A stretch of DNA of 64,000 bases from Capnocytophaga sp. oral taxon 338 str. F0234. GTDB taxonomy: Bacteria > Bacteroidota > Bacteroidia > Flavobacteriales > Flavobacteriaceae. The notes beneath the pieces are model-generated. The model did no database searches and was not told the DNA's origin. It saw nothing but the letters and a program-made list of their open reading frames with translations. Within the stretch, counting starts at the first letter, position 1. Every line of letters starts with the position of its first letter. Position numbers and translations under genes: made by a program. The DNA lies in the NCBI RefSeq assembly GCF_000192225.1, contig NZ_GL872418.1:1-64000 (forward strand). The letters run 5' to 3'. Shown one piece after another: positions 37,568 through 45,554 of this stretch.

Positions 37568-38659
37568 ATGAATCCATTTATAGTATCTGCACGTAAATAT
37601 CGCCCACAGACATTCAAGGATGTAGTGGGTCAACAAGCCATTACTGACACTCTGGAGAATGCTATCGCTAATGATCACTTAGCGCAAGCCCTACTTTTTA
37701 CAGGTCCTCGTGGAGTGGGCAAAACTACTTGCGCCCGTATCCTAGCAAAGAAAATCAATGAAAAAACAACCTCTACTCAAGAGGAAGATAATGATTTTGC
37801 CTTTAATATATTTGAGTTGGATGCAGCTTCTAATAATAGTGTAGAAGGGATCCGCTCCCTTATTGAACAAGTACGTATCCCCCCTCAGGTGGGAAAGTAC
37901 AAAGTATATATCATTGATGAGGTACACATGCTCTCTAATGCTGCTTTCAATGCTTTTCTTAAAACATTGGAAGAACCCCCTGCACATGCTATTTTCATCC
38001 TTGCAACTACCGAAAAACATAAAGTAATCCCCACTATTCTCTCCCGATGTCAGATATTTGATTTCAAACGGATTACTATAAATGATGCTCGTGAATATCT
38101 TAAGTATATTGCTAAAGAACAAGGATTAAATGCTGAAGATGAAGCCCTACAAATCATTGCTCAAAAGGCAGATGGTGCTATGCGCGACGCTCTTTCTATT
38201 TTTGATAGGGTCGTGAGTTTCTGTGGGAAAACTATCACCCGACAGGCTGTTTCAGAAATACTTAATGTATTGGATTATGATACCTATTTCAAAATTACCG
38301 ACCTTATCCTACAAAATAACATTCCACAACTTCTAGTAGAATTCAATGGTATTCTTGCTCATGGTTTTGATGGACAACATTTTATAGCAGGATTAGCAGG
38401 GCATTTTAGGGATTTAATGGTTTGCAAGAATAGCAAAACCATTGCTCTTATGGAAGTAGGTGAAGAAACCAAAAGGAAATATGCAACCCAATCCGAACAA
38501 TGTGATTTTCCTTTCCTTATAAAAGCTTTAGAAATTACCACCAAATGCGACCTAGAGTACAAGACAAGCCGTACCCCTCGCCTACTGGTGGAACTTACCT
38601 TAATGCAACTTGCCTCATTAACCTTTGAAGGGGATAAAAAAAAAATGATGGATATATAA
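37568..38659 (+). CDS. dnaX: DNA polymerase III subunit gamma/tau, gamma-like product
   Basis: 363 residues in the annotated frame: the clamp-loader ATPase that loads the sliding clamp. Walker A is FTGPRGVGKTTCARILA near residue 45, the Walker B region is YIIDEVHMLSNAAFNAFL near 118, the SRC motif LSRCQIF is near 158 and the lid domain DGAMRDALSIFDRVVSF is near 200. The zinc-binding Cys cluster usually found after Walker A is replaced by a short acidic loop. The frame ends at a TAA shortly after ten A (38636-38645), giving a truncated C-terminus DKKKMMDI. The missing tau part is open in the -1 frame (38644-39231), so this frame probably yields the gamma-like form. Confidence 0.93.
   Translation: MNPFIVSARKYRPQTFKDVVGQQAITDTLENAIANDHLAQALLFTGPRGVGKTTCARILAKKINEKTTSTQEEDNDFAFNIFELDAASNNSVEGIRSLIEQVRIPPQVGKYKVYIIDEVHMLSNAAFNAFLKTLEEPPAHAIFILATTEKHKVIPTILSRCQIFDFKRITINDAREYLKYIAKEQGLNAEDEALQIIAQKADGAMRDALSIFDRVVSFCGKTITRQAVSEILNVLDYDTYFKITDLILQNNIPQLLVEFNGILAHGFDGQHFIAGLAGHFRDLMVCKNSKTIALMEVGEETKRKYATQSEQCDFPFLIKALEITTKCDLEYKTSRTPRLLVELTLMQLASLTFEGDKKKMMDI
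38636..38645 (+). other. A10 slippery run in dnaX (candidate frameshift or slippage site)
   Basis: Ten A in a row span codons Lys357-Lys359 and the first base of the next codon. One extra A, or a -1 ribosomal slip on A AAA AAA, joins the gamma frame to the tau tail. An AAGGGG stretch at 38628-38633 sits just upstream. No strong downstream hairpin is obvious. Confidence 0.7.
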
Positions 38660-39231
38660 TTCCTGTTGCTTTCTTTCATAAAACCACAACACAAGAGACT
38701 GTAAATAAAGAAGATACATATAATATTTCAACAAAAGAAAACAGTTCCTCCACAACGGTCTCTCCTCCTGAACATAGTGTCTCGGCTACTTCTCTCAAGA
38801 GCATTCAACTTAAGCGTGAAGCAGCTAAAGTACGTGATGACAAAAATATACACGCACAAAACCTTGCTACCGATGACTATTCATCAGATGATTTTGCGCG
38901 TGTATGGCAAAACATGTTGACTATTTTAGATAAAAGAGGAGAACACCTCCTTATCACTAATTTGGGCAAAAATACGCCTACTATTAAGGATGATATGATC
39001 CAATTAGAAGTAGCTACTGATATTGCACAAATAGAAATCCTCTCTCAACAAAAACGATTGCTTGCCTATATTTGTAAGTCACTAAACAACTATAATATTT
39101 CACTACAGATTACTGTAAATAAAGAAAATACCTCCAATATTGCTTATACTCCTGAGGAGAAATACAAAGCATTAAAAGAACAAAATCCTTATTTAGAAAC
39201 CTTTATTCGGGAATTAGGCTTACAATTCTGA
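38644..39231 (+). CDS. dnaX: dnaX tau-type C-terminal part, reached by -1 frameshift
   Basis: 195 codons, all open, in the -1 frame relative to the start of dnaX, beginning inside the A10 run. The first 85 or so residues are a polar linker rich in Ser, Thr and Lys, entered through NDGYIIPVAFFHK. The rest (from DFARVWQNMLTILDKRGEH to the end at FIRELGLQF) is a compact domain like the tau C-terminus of flavobacterial DnaX. That domain contacts the polymerase alpha subunit and helicase in better-studied bacteria. Fused to residues 1-359 it gives a 554-residue tau. There is no independent promoter or convincing start at the head of this segment; the first ATG lies at 38914. Confidence 0.82.
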   Translation, partial: NDGYIIPVAFFHKTTTQETVNKEDTYNISTKENSSSTTVSPPEHSVSATSLKSIQLKREAAKVRDDKNIHAQNLATDDYSSDDFARVWQNMLTILDKRGEHLLITNLGKNTPTIKDDMIQLEVATDIAQIEILSQQKRLLAYICKSLNNYNISLQITVNKENTSNIAYTPEEKYKALKEQNPYLETFIRELGLQF

Positions 39232-39241
39232 TAATTTCTCT

Positions 39242-40057
39242 TTATTTAAAAAAGGAAAGAGGTTTTTTACCATCCCATTCATAAGGCTTTTTACCTTGCT
39301 CAAAAATACGAGCTGTAAGTTTGCCCTTGAGTGTAAGTTTACCATTTTCTATTACAAGCCAACTTCCTTCACGTAAGCCAATAACAGGAGTCTCATTTAG
39401 TACATGAAACTCATTGATACGGGTTTCACGGGTTTCTCCCTTATGCTTGCTCTTAGGATCTGGGTCAAGGTAATGTGGATTGATATTGAAAGGCACTACC
39501 CCTAAAGTTTTAAAACTGGGTGGGTAGATGATAGGCATATCATTTGTAGTTTGCATACTCTGCCCTGCTATATTGGTTCCAGCACTAGCTCCCATATAAG
39601 GAGTTCCATTATTAACGGCTTCACGAAGAGGTTCTATTACTCCATTCTCATAGAGCTTAGTCACAAGTAAAAACGTATTCCCTCCTCCTGTAAAAATAGC
39701 TTTGGCTTTTCTTACTGCTTCTGCAGGATTCGAAAAAGTGTGTATTCCCACGACCTTCTTGCCAATGGTGGCAAAAAATGTTCTTGCCCTTTCAGTATAT
39801 TCATCATGAGAGATACCACTGGGACGTGCATAAGGAATAAATAGAATTTCATCTACCCCATCAAAGAAGCGTACAAGTTCTTCTTTCAAATAGGATAAAT
39901 AAGTACCTCCGTAAACAGTTGAAGTACTGGCAAGTAGAATTTTTTTCATAGGAGTTTGCGTTTGGTTCTCTTGAGGATTATTCTCTAGAGAGATTCTCTG
40001 TGCACTAACAAAATTACCTACTAAAAATATAAGTAGGGAGAAAATCATTTTTTTCAT
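39242..40057 (-). CDS. pepE: dipeptidase E-like peptidase (S51), with signal peptide
   Basis: 271 residues. The domain from MKKILLASTSTVYGGTYLSYL (residue 37 on) matches PepE/type 1 amidotransferase-like peptidases: ILFIPYARPS, AIFTGGGNTFLLV, the nucleophile Ser in YMGASAGTNIA near residue 160, and NINPHYLDPDP with the catalytic His. Members cleave N-terminal Asp from peptides. Oddly, residues 1-19 (MIFSLLIFLVGNFVSAQ) are a clear signal peptide followed by a polar spacer rich in Gln and Asn, whereas characterised PepE is cytoplasmic. This one should be exported. It is convergent with dnaX, only 10 bases away. Confidence 0.88.
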   Translation of the reverse strand: MKKMIFSLLIFLVGNFVSAQRISLENNPQENQTQTPMKKILLASTSTVYGGTYLSYLKEELVRFFDGVDEILFIPYARPSGISHDEYTERARTFFATIGKKVVGIHTFSNPAEAVRKAKAIFTGGGNTFLLVTKLYENGVIEPLREAVNNGTPYMGASAGTNIAGQSMQTTNDMPIIYPPSFKTLGVVPFNINPHYLDPDPKSKHKGETRETRINEFHVLNETPVIGLREGSWLVIENGKLTLKGKLTARIFEQGKKPYEWDGKKPLSFFK

Positions 40058-40147
40058 ATTTCAAAATCTTTTAGATATGTTTAACTTCTACAAAACTACG
40101 TTTTTTTTATGATTTACCCAAGAGAATCATTTAAAAAGTATCTATAA

Positions 40148-40807
40148 TTATTTCTTCGTTAAAATAATCAGTTCATTATTTAATTCTATTTTTGAAAAAA
40201 CTAAGATATTATATTTCTCCTTAAGAATATGCATAAAACTCCTATTTCTCTGAAATTCTTGCTTGTTCTTCACAATTGTATTAAACAGAATTATCCCTTC
40301 TTTGTTTATGATGTTATTAATTTGATTAAAGAATAAAGGCTCAAAAAGGAAGTTAGGCATTCTATCGTCTTGAAAAATATCTACTATTACCAAATCATAT
40401 CTATCGTGTGTTCTTTTTATATAATCCTGTGCATTCTCTATAAATATCTGCAGGTTTTTTATCTCTCCCAAATGGAAGTATTGCTTTCCTATCTCTATTA
40501 CCTCTTTATCTATATCTACTCCATGTATTTCTCCTTGAAAATTAACCTCTTCTACTAAGGTCTCCACTACGCTTCCTGCCGCCAAACCTAATACAAGCAC
40601 CTTTTCTTGGCTGCGAATAAGGTCAAAACCTATCTTATGGAGTCCAAAGCGCAATACACGTTGGAGACTCCCATAAGAATAATCAGTATTAGGAGAATTA
40701 AGTATTTGTTTTCCATTGAGAAGTGTTACAGAAAGCAATCCACTTATAGTTGATTCTTTCTGGAAGAGAGAGAAAGGAAGAATATAACTAAAAATACGTT
40801 TGAACAT
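40148..40807 (-). CDS. spermidine-synthase-like methyltransferase-fold protein
   Basis: 219 residues. The Rossmann core is visible: KVLVLGLAAGSVVETLVEE near residue 70, IHGVDIDKEVIEIGKQYF near 95 and YDLVIVDIFQDDRMPNFLFEPLFF near 140, an arrangement shared by spermidine synthases and their relatives. The substrate is not defined by the sequence; many flavobacterial proteins of this type carry only this short form. It follows queE by 10 bases on the same strand, so the two are probably co-transcribed. Confidence 0.8.
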   Translation of the reverse strand: MFKRIFSYILPFSLFQKESTISGLLSVTLLNGKQILNSPNTDYSYGSLQRVLRFGLHKIGFDLIRSQEKVLVLGLAAGSVVETLVEEVNFQGEIHGVDIDKEVIEIGKQYFHLGEIKNLQIFIENAQDYIKRTHDRYDLVIVDIFQDDRMPNFLFEPLFFNQINNIINKEGIILFNTIVKNKQEFQRNRSFMHILKEKYNILVFSKIELNNELIILTKK

Positions 40808-40817
40808 TATATATCAT

Positions 40818-41435
40818 TTAAGGAATATTCAAGTATTTATGCATCTGCAAGGAAATTTTCCATTGAGGATGTTCCATTACATATTCTACCATCTTAGGAA
40901 TCATTTTCTCCCTTCTACTCCACTCAGGTTGTAGGTAACGGATACAATCCGTACGAGTGAGAACGGACATTTCCTCCGCAAAAAGGAAGTCATGCTGATT
41001 ATAAATAATCATTTTTAGTTCATTGGCTTTTTGGTGAATTGGTGGAAGTGGGCGCTTATTCTTTTTGGGAGAGAGACATATCCAATCCCAAACACCTGTA
41101 AGAGGGTGAGCACCAGAGGTTTCTATATGAGTACGAATTCCTTTACTTCTAAGAAGTTCTGTCAGAGGATCTAAGTTATACATCAGGGGTTCTCCCCCTG
41201 TAATAATCGCTATTTTTGAGAATTTAAAAGCTTCTTCTACCATTGTTTTAATGGGAACTAGTGTATGTATAGAGGCATCCCAACTTTCCTTAACATCGCA
41301 CCAATGACATCCTACATTACAACCTGCTAACCTAATAAAATAAGCCGCTGTTCCCTTATAAAATCCTTCTCCTTGAATAGTATAAAAAGACTCCATCAAA
41401 GGAAGCACTTCCCCTCGTGTTATAAGTTCTTGCAT
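40818..41435 (-). CDS. queE: 7-carboxy-7-deazaguanine synthase
   Basis: 205 residues, a small radical SAM enzyme that converts carboxytetrahydropterin to the deazaguanine core of queuosine. The iron-sulfur cluster Cys are in AGCNVGCHWCDVKESWD near residue 34 (spacing Cx3Cx2C). The N-terminal PLMESFYTIQGEGFYKGTAAYFIRL and IITGGEPLMYN near residue 75 are typical of QueE. Other queuosine genes are not in the window. Confidence 0.93.
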   Translation of the reverse strand: MQELITRGEVLPLMESFYTIQGEGFYKGTAAYFIRLAGCNVGCHWCDVKESWDASIHTLVPIKTMVEEAFKFSKIAIITGGEPLMYNLDPLTELLRSKGIRTHIETSGAHPLTGVWDWICLSPKKNKRPLPPIHQKANELKMIIYNQHDFLFAEEMSVLTRTDCIRYLQPEWSRREKMIPKMVEYVMEHPQWKISLQMHKYLNIP

Positions 41436-41486
41436 TTAATTTATAAGTGATTCTAAATAAATATTCAGGACTTAGATATTGAGTAA

Positions 41487-41523
41487 AAGGTAAAAAGTAA
41501 TAGAATTTATTACTTTTTACCTT
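41487..41523 (-). terminator. terminator of the nusB-DUF1573-yajC operon
   Basis: A 16-bp perfect stem, AAGGTAAAAAGTAATA with TATTACTTTTTACCTT and a five-base loop, lies 31 bases past the yajC stop. Confidence 0.75.
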
Positions 41524-41553
41524 ATTACATACATAAGATTACTTGTCTTTAGA

Positions 41554-41862
41554 TTACTTATCTTCTGTTTGTTGTATTCTTCGAGAGTAATCCAAGGACA
41601 CGGCTGTGCGTTCAAATTTAAGCTTTCCAGAAAGGGTTTCTATCACTACAGACGTATCTGTAAGTTCCACTATCCTCCCATGTAATCCACTCTTCATAAT
41701 TACCTTATCTCCCTTTTTAAGTGATTCGTAGAATTTCTTTTCTTGTCGTTGTCTTCTCATAGAAGGAAATATCATAAAAGCAAACATGATAACGACCATT
41801 ATCAGGATAAAAAGGAAATTACCTCCTCCCCCCTGAGGAGCTGCTTGTAATACTATATTCAT
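41554..41862 (-). CDS. yajC: preprotein translocase accessory subunit YajC
   Basis: 102 residues: one membrane helix at residues 14-34 (GGNFLFILIMVVIMFAFMIFP), a basic stretch RRQRQEKKFYESLKKGDKV, and the small beta domain GLHGRIVELTDTSVVIETL. It binds the SecDF complex in the inner membrane. It lies 13 bases after the DUF1573 gene, in the order nusB, DUF1573, yajC that is common in Flavobacteriia. Confidence 0.94.
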   Translation of the reverse strand: MNIVLQAAPQGGGGNFLFILIMVVIMFAFMIFPSMRRQRQEKKFYESLKKGDKVIMKSGLHGRIVELTDTSVVIETLSGKLKFERTAVSLDYSRRIQQTEDK

Positions 41863-41875
41863 AAAATCTGTGTTA

Positions 41876-42316
41876 TTATTCTTTTACAAAAGCCTTAATA
41901 GTAAGGAGTTCTGTACCTTGTTCTGTATTAGTGGTAAGGGTGACTGTCTTAGAGATAGCATCCTTGCCTGAACCATTATATACTACTTTTATTGCTCCTT
42001 TCTCTCCTGGTGCAATAGCTTCTTTAGGATATTCTGGAACAGTACAACCACAACTACTGGTAGCATTGGTAATTACTAAAGGTACTTTTCCTGTATTTTT
42101 GAATTCAAAGGAGGTTTCTACTTGCACATTCTGTTTGATTTCTCCAAAATCATGAGTAGTTTCTTCAAATTTTATTACGGGAAACTGATTTGCTTGTTCT
42201 GCTGTCCTTTGAGCTTCTTCTAAGTTACTTTGCTTGATCTTACTGGCAGCATTTGTACCATTTTCTGAGCAAGAAGCCAATAAGGCAATTCCTGCTAAAA
42301 AAAATATTTTTTTCAT
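41876..42316 (-). CDS. DUF1573 domain lipoprotein
   Basis: 146 residues. Lipobox ALLASC at residues 12-17, a short polar spacer, then DUF1573 from FPVIKFEETTHDFGEIKQNVQVETSFEFKNTGKVPLVI to SSCGCTVPEYPKEAIAPGEKGAIKV, an immunoglobulin-like beta sandwich. The paired Cys in SSCGC are family-typical. Envelope-located; function unknown. Between nusB and yajC in one transcript. Confidence 0.92.
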   Translation of the reverse strand: MKKIFFLAGIALLASCSENGTNAASKIKQSNLEEAQRTAEQANQFPVIKFEETTHDFGEIKQNVQVETSFEFKNTGKVPLVITNATSSCGCTVPEYPKEAIAPGEKGAIKVVYNGSGKDAISKTVTLTTNTEQGTELLTIKAFVKE

Positions 42317-42346
42317 AAAATCCTTTTTTTTATTAATTCTTTATCA

Positions 42347-43279
42347 TTATAAAAGTCCTCTACCTATTTTTTTGAGTTTTCCTTCTTGTATGAAATCCTT
42401 AGAAAGTGTATCCAAAATACCATTTATAAAAACACTACTCTTAGGGGTAGAATACTCTTTAGCTATCTCCACATATTCATTAAGTGTAACCTTTACAGGA
42501 ATACTAGGAAACTTAAGAAATTCTGTAATTCCCATCTTAATAAGGATAGCATCAATTTCAGCAATACGCTCTGTATCCCACTGGGGAGTTTTTTCCACTA
42601 AATATTGATGAAACAACTCATCATTTAATATCGTCTTCCTTAAGAGTTCCTTTCCAAACTCCTTATCAGACTCATCTTTGAACAAAGGGGGAAGGAGATT
42701 TGCTTCTTTTCCCTGTGAAAGTCCCTTAAGAAGCTTTACTATCAAGGTATTCACTATAGGAAAATCGTCACTCCATGTAATTTCCTTATCTGATAAAAAG
42801 TCAAAAAGTTCTTCATTTGGAGCAATCACTTCTGTGTAAAGTTCCACCAAAAATTGTCTATCTTTCTCAAAAGTCCTTTCAAGAGCCATTTGTCTTCTAT
42901 ATATTTTGCTCTCTACTAACTTATTGTATAAGATGTTCACATACTCATTATAGGTATACCAAGATAATTTCTTTTCCTGTTCAATTGCTTCATTCAATTG
43001 CTTATTAGTTATAATAAGTTGTAATGCTTTATTCTCAGAAAACAAAGTATGTGAAATGTCCTCATTACGGATAAACTTGCTTTGGAAGAGAAGCTGCATT
43101 TGCTTAGAACGCTCATAAAGGGCTACCCACAAACCCATTAATATAATATATAAGCTATACATATTATCCATACTTGCTTGCAGGAAAGTTTCCTGACGCT
43201 GCAAGTTATGATTTTCTTCCTGATGCAGTGCATAAATGCACTGCATTACCTTTACACGAATGTGCCTACGTGTGAGCAT
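42347..43279 (-). CDS. nusB: transcription antitermination protein NusB, long form
   Basis: 310 residues against about 140 in E. coli; the long form with an inserted helical region is usual in Bacteroidota. The N-terminus LTRRHIRVKVMQCIYALHQ is the RNA- and S10-binding helix. The C-terminal half carries the recognisable DAILIKMGITEFLKFPSIPVKVTLNEYVEIAKEYSTPKSSVFINGILDTLSK. NusB acts in rRNA antitermination. A -7 box TACTTTTG lies at 43318-43311. First gene of the operon with the DUF1573 gene and yajC. Confidence 0.94.
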   Translation of the reverse strand: MLTRRHIRVKVMQCIYALHQEENHNLQRQETFLQASMDNMYSLYIILMGLWVALYERSKQMQLLFQSKFIRNEDISHTLFSENKALQLIITNKQLNEAIEQEKKLSWYTYNEYVNILYNKLVESKIYRRQMALERTFEKDRQFLVELYTEVIAPNEELFDFLSDKEITWSDDFPIVNTLIVKLLKGLSQGKEANLLPPLFKDESDKEFGKELLRKTILNDELFHQYLVEKTPQWDTERIAEIDAILIKMGITEFLKFPSIPVKVTLNEYVEIAKEYSTPKSSVFINGILDTLSKDFIQEGKLKKIGRGLL

Positions 43280-43498
43280 AAAGAACTTTAATTAATTGCA
43301 AATTTACCGGCAAAAGTACATATTTATTTTTATATAACTCTTACTTTTTTCTTTTTTTTACTACAAAAATAGTATCTCGCTGATTTTTAATAAGTAGTAC
43401 TCTAATAAAGAATAGGAGACAAAAAGTTATTAACAATCTTATGTGGAAAAAATAAGTCTTTTGTTTATAAGTATTTATGACATCATCCTCTTTTTTTG

Positions 43499-43529
43499 TT
43501 GCAAAACCCTACTTAAAGTTCTAATTTTG
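43499..43529 (+). promoter_or_regulatory. promoter of the L7/L12-like membrane protein gene
   Basis: TTG (43499-43501), 20 bases, TAATTTTG (43522-43529), 17 bases before the ATG. Confidence 0.6.
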
Positions 43530-43546
43530 CACATAATTTTTTCACT

Positions 43547-44113
43547 ATGACACAAACTGACATTGGCCAGATAGAGACCCTTATCCGTGAGGGTCACAAG
43601 CTAGAAGCGGTAAAGCTCTTGATGGAGACGGCTCATTTAGGTCTCAAGGAAGCCAAGGACATCATTGATGACTTTTTCTTAGGCAAGCAAACCGACCTGC
43701 AAGCAGCGGTCACTCAGTCCAAGACTCGCTCCTCGGAGAACTACGAGAGCATCAGTGCCACCTCTGATCCCGATGGATCCAATGTACATTTCTTTTACCA
43801 AAAAGGCAATGTTAAGGAAGAGGTAACCCCAGGTCACCCTATGTGGGAGCGTGTCAGAAGTTACTACACCATTGCTTGGGATCAAGCCCCCGAAGAGGTC
43901 AATAAGGCACGCGAACCTCTCTTCAAGGCTGTCTTAGATTTGGAAGCCAAAACTGGCTACATTCCCAAGAAAGGAACCCAAACCACCAGTTCCACCGAGA
44001 AAAAGGACTCTTTATTCATCAAGAAAAGCCCCTTTGACTTTTTTAAATGGTACTTTTACTTTTTCATCGCCGCTATTATAATCTATATAGTATATCTAAT
44101 CATTGGTGATTAG
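43547..44113 (+). CDS. membrane-anchored protein with ribosomal L7/L12 C-terminal-like domain
   Basis: 188 residues. Residues 5-45 (IETLIREGHKLEAVKLLMETAHLGLKEAKDIIDDFF) match the helix pattern of the L7/L12 C-terminal domain, the part that contacts translation factors. A polar middle region follows with TPGHPMWERVRSYYTIAWDQAP, and one membrane helix (YFYFFIAAIIIYIVYLIIG, residues 167-186) ends the protein. The N-terminus therefore faces the cytoplasm. Codons are more GC-rich than in the neighbours. Function is not known; similar L7/L12-like segments occur in several unknown flavobacterial proteins. Not part of an operon as far as can be seen. Confidence 0.75.
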   Translation: MTQTDIGQIETLIREGHKLEAVKLLMETAHLGLKEAKDIIDDFFLGKQTDLQAAVTQSKTRSSENYESISATSDPDGSNVHFFYQKGNVKEEVTPGHPMWERVRSYYTIAWDQAPEEVNKAREPLFKAVLDLEAKTGYIPKKGTQTTSSTEKKDSLFIKKSPFDFFKWYFYFFIAAIIIYIVYLIIGD

Positions 44114-44207
44114 TGCCTGTAGGAGCAAAGTCTGTGAAAGCGGAGTATGTGAGTCAATTCGCCCCCTCCTCATTATTCATTAATCATTATTCATTAATTA
44201 TAAAAAA

Positions 44208-45167
44208 ATGGGAATATTTGACAAAAGAGAAAATTACAAGCCCTTTGAGTATCCAGAAGTGATGAAATTCGTGGATATGATGCACCAGACCTTTTGGGTG
44301 CACTCTGAAGTAGAATTTACCGCTGATATACAAGATTTTAAGTCCAATCTCAGCTTAATAGAAAAAGAAGCCGTAAAACGTGCTTTATTGGGGATTGCAC
44401 AGGTAGAGGTAGCTGTAAAAACCTTTTGGGGAGACCTCTATGACATTTTCCCAAAACCAGAATTCAACGGGCTGGGAGCTACTTTTGCCGAATGTGAGTT
44501 TCGCCATTCAGAAGCCTATTCACGATTATTGGAGGTATTAGGCTACAACAATGAGTTCGAAACACTTCTGGAAGTACCCATCTTCAAAGAAAGAAATGGT
44601 GTGCTTAAGGAATATTTGGCAAAGAACCGAGAGAATGCTATGGAGCGTATCCTTTTCTTTACCTTAATTATTGAGAATGCCTCCCTCTTTAGCCAGTTTG
44701 CAACTATCCTTTCCTTTACCCGCTTTAAAGGATATATGAAGAATGTAGCCAATATTATTGCATGGACTTCCATAGATGAGCAAGTACACGCCAATGCAGG
44801 CATCTATATTCTCAAGACTATTTTCGAGGAAAATCCAGAGTTCCGCACTAAAGCAAAAGAAGAGGCTACTCAGTTCATTCGCGAATATATTCTCTTGGAG
44901 GATAAGATGCTGGACTGGATTTTTGAGGAAGGTGAACTAGATTTTTTCACCAAGAAGGATTTAGCTAATTATATGCGCTATCGCTTGGATGATGCCCTTA
45001 CCCAACTGGACTTAGGCAAACCTTTTGGTATCACGGCTGAAGAAGCAAAACCCATGCTGTGGTTTGAGGAAGAGGTCTTCGTAAACGAACTTGATGACTT
45101 TTTTGCCAAACGACCTACCGCTTATACTAAGCACGATAAAAGTATTACCGCTAATGATTTATTTTAG
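44208..45167 (+). CDS. nrdB: class I ribonucleotide reductase small subunit
   Basis: 319 residues. It holds the metal site and radical that start reduction of ribonucleotides. Metal ligands are visible in LSLIEKEAVKRALLGIAQVEV, FAECEFRHSEAYSRLLE near residue 95 (ExxH), LIIENASLF near 150 and TSIDEQVHANAGI near 188 (ExxH). The C-terminus ends in an acidic, aromatic-containing tail. The large subunit nrdA is not adjacent; a small unknown gene and rplU follow. Confidence 0.95.
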   Translation: MGIFDKRENYKPFEYPEVMKFVDMMHQTFWVHSEVEFTADIQDFKSNLSLIEKEAVKRALLGIAQVEVAVKTFWGDLYDIFPKPEFNGLGATFAECEFRHSEAYSRLLEVLGYNNEFETLLEVPIFKERNGVLKEYLAKNRENAMERILFFTLIIENASLFSQFATILSFTRFKGYMKNVANIIAWTSIDEQVHANAGIYILKTIFEENPEFRTKAKEEATQFIREYILLEDKMLDWIFEEGELDFFTKKDLANYMRYRLDDALTQLDLGKPFGITAEEAKPMLWFEEEVFVNELDDFFAKRPTAYTKHDKSITANDLF

Positions 45168-45203
45168 TACTTAATTAATAACAAAATCTAATCTTTTACC
45201 AAA

Positions 45204-45461
45204 ATGCATCTAACCAAAGAAATCAACCAAGAAATCAACCTTATCAATACCGACTACTTTACAAAAGGAGAATATATTTATATGGCAATGGGGCTGGTTG
45301 GCAATCACCGTGTATGTATCGCTGTCGCCTATAAAATAGACTATTGTATTAAGAAAGCCTTACAATTCACAGAAGTAGATCCTAATGTAAAGTTTACTCA
45401 TATTAACAAAGTGAAAGTAGGAGAGAAAGAGGCAGAAAAACGGTTTGAATGGGAACCTTGA
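45204..45461 (+). CDS. small protein of unknown function
   Basis: 85 residues, soluble, no motif I recognise. It reads MHLTKEINQEINLINTDYF at the start and has a Cys pair in HRVCIAVAYKIDYCIKKA. It lies 36 bases behind nrdB on the same strand and is probably co-transcribed with it, while rplU has its own promoter after it. Confidence 0.65.
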   Translation: MHLTKEINQEINLINTDYFTKGEYIYMAMGLVGNHRVCIAVAYKIDYCIKKALQFTEVDPNVKFTHINKVKVGEKEAEKRFEWEP

Positions 45462-45490
45462 AAAACTAATTTATTTTCCTGCAAAAAAGT

Positions 45491-45521
45491 TTGGCTATTT
45501 TTGAAAAAAGTCTTACTTTTG
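45491..45521 (+). promoter_or_regulatory. promoter of rplU-rpmA
   Basis: TTG (45491-45493), 20 bases, TACTTTTG (45514-45521), 33 bases before the rplU ATG. Confidence 0.65.
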
Positions 45522-45554
45522 CGCCCAAATTTAATTAATTAAAAGCAACCGAAT

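Noticed and set aside
44150-44206. Repeated attcattaatcattattcattaat tract as a repeat element
   Set aside because: Short AT-rich reiteration common in this genome; no unit structure or flanking duplication.
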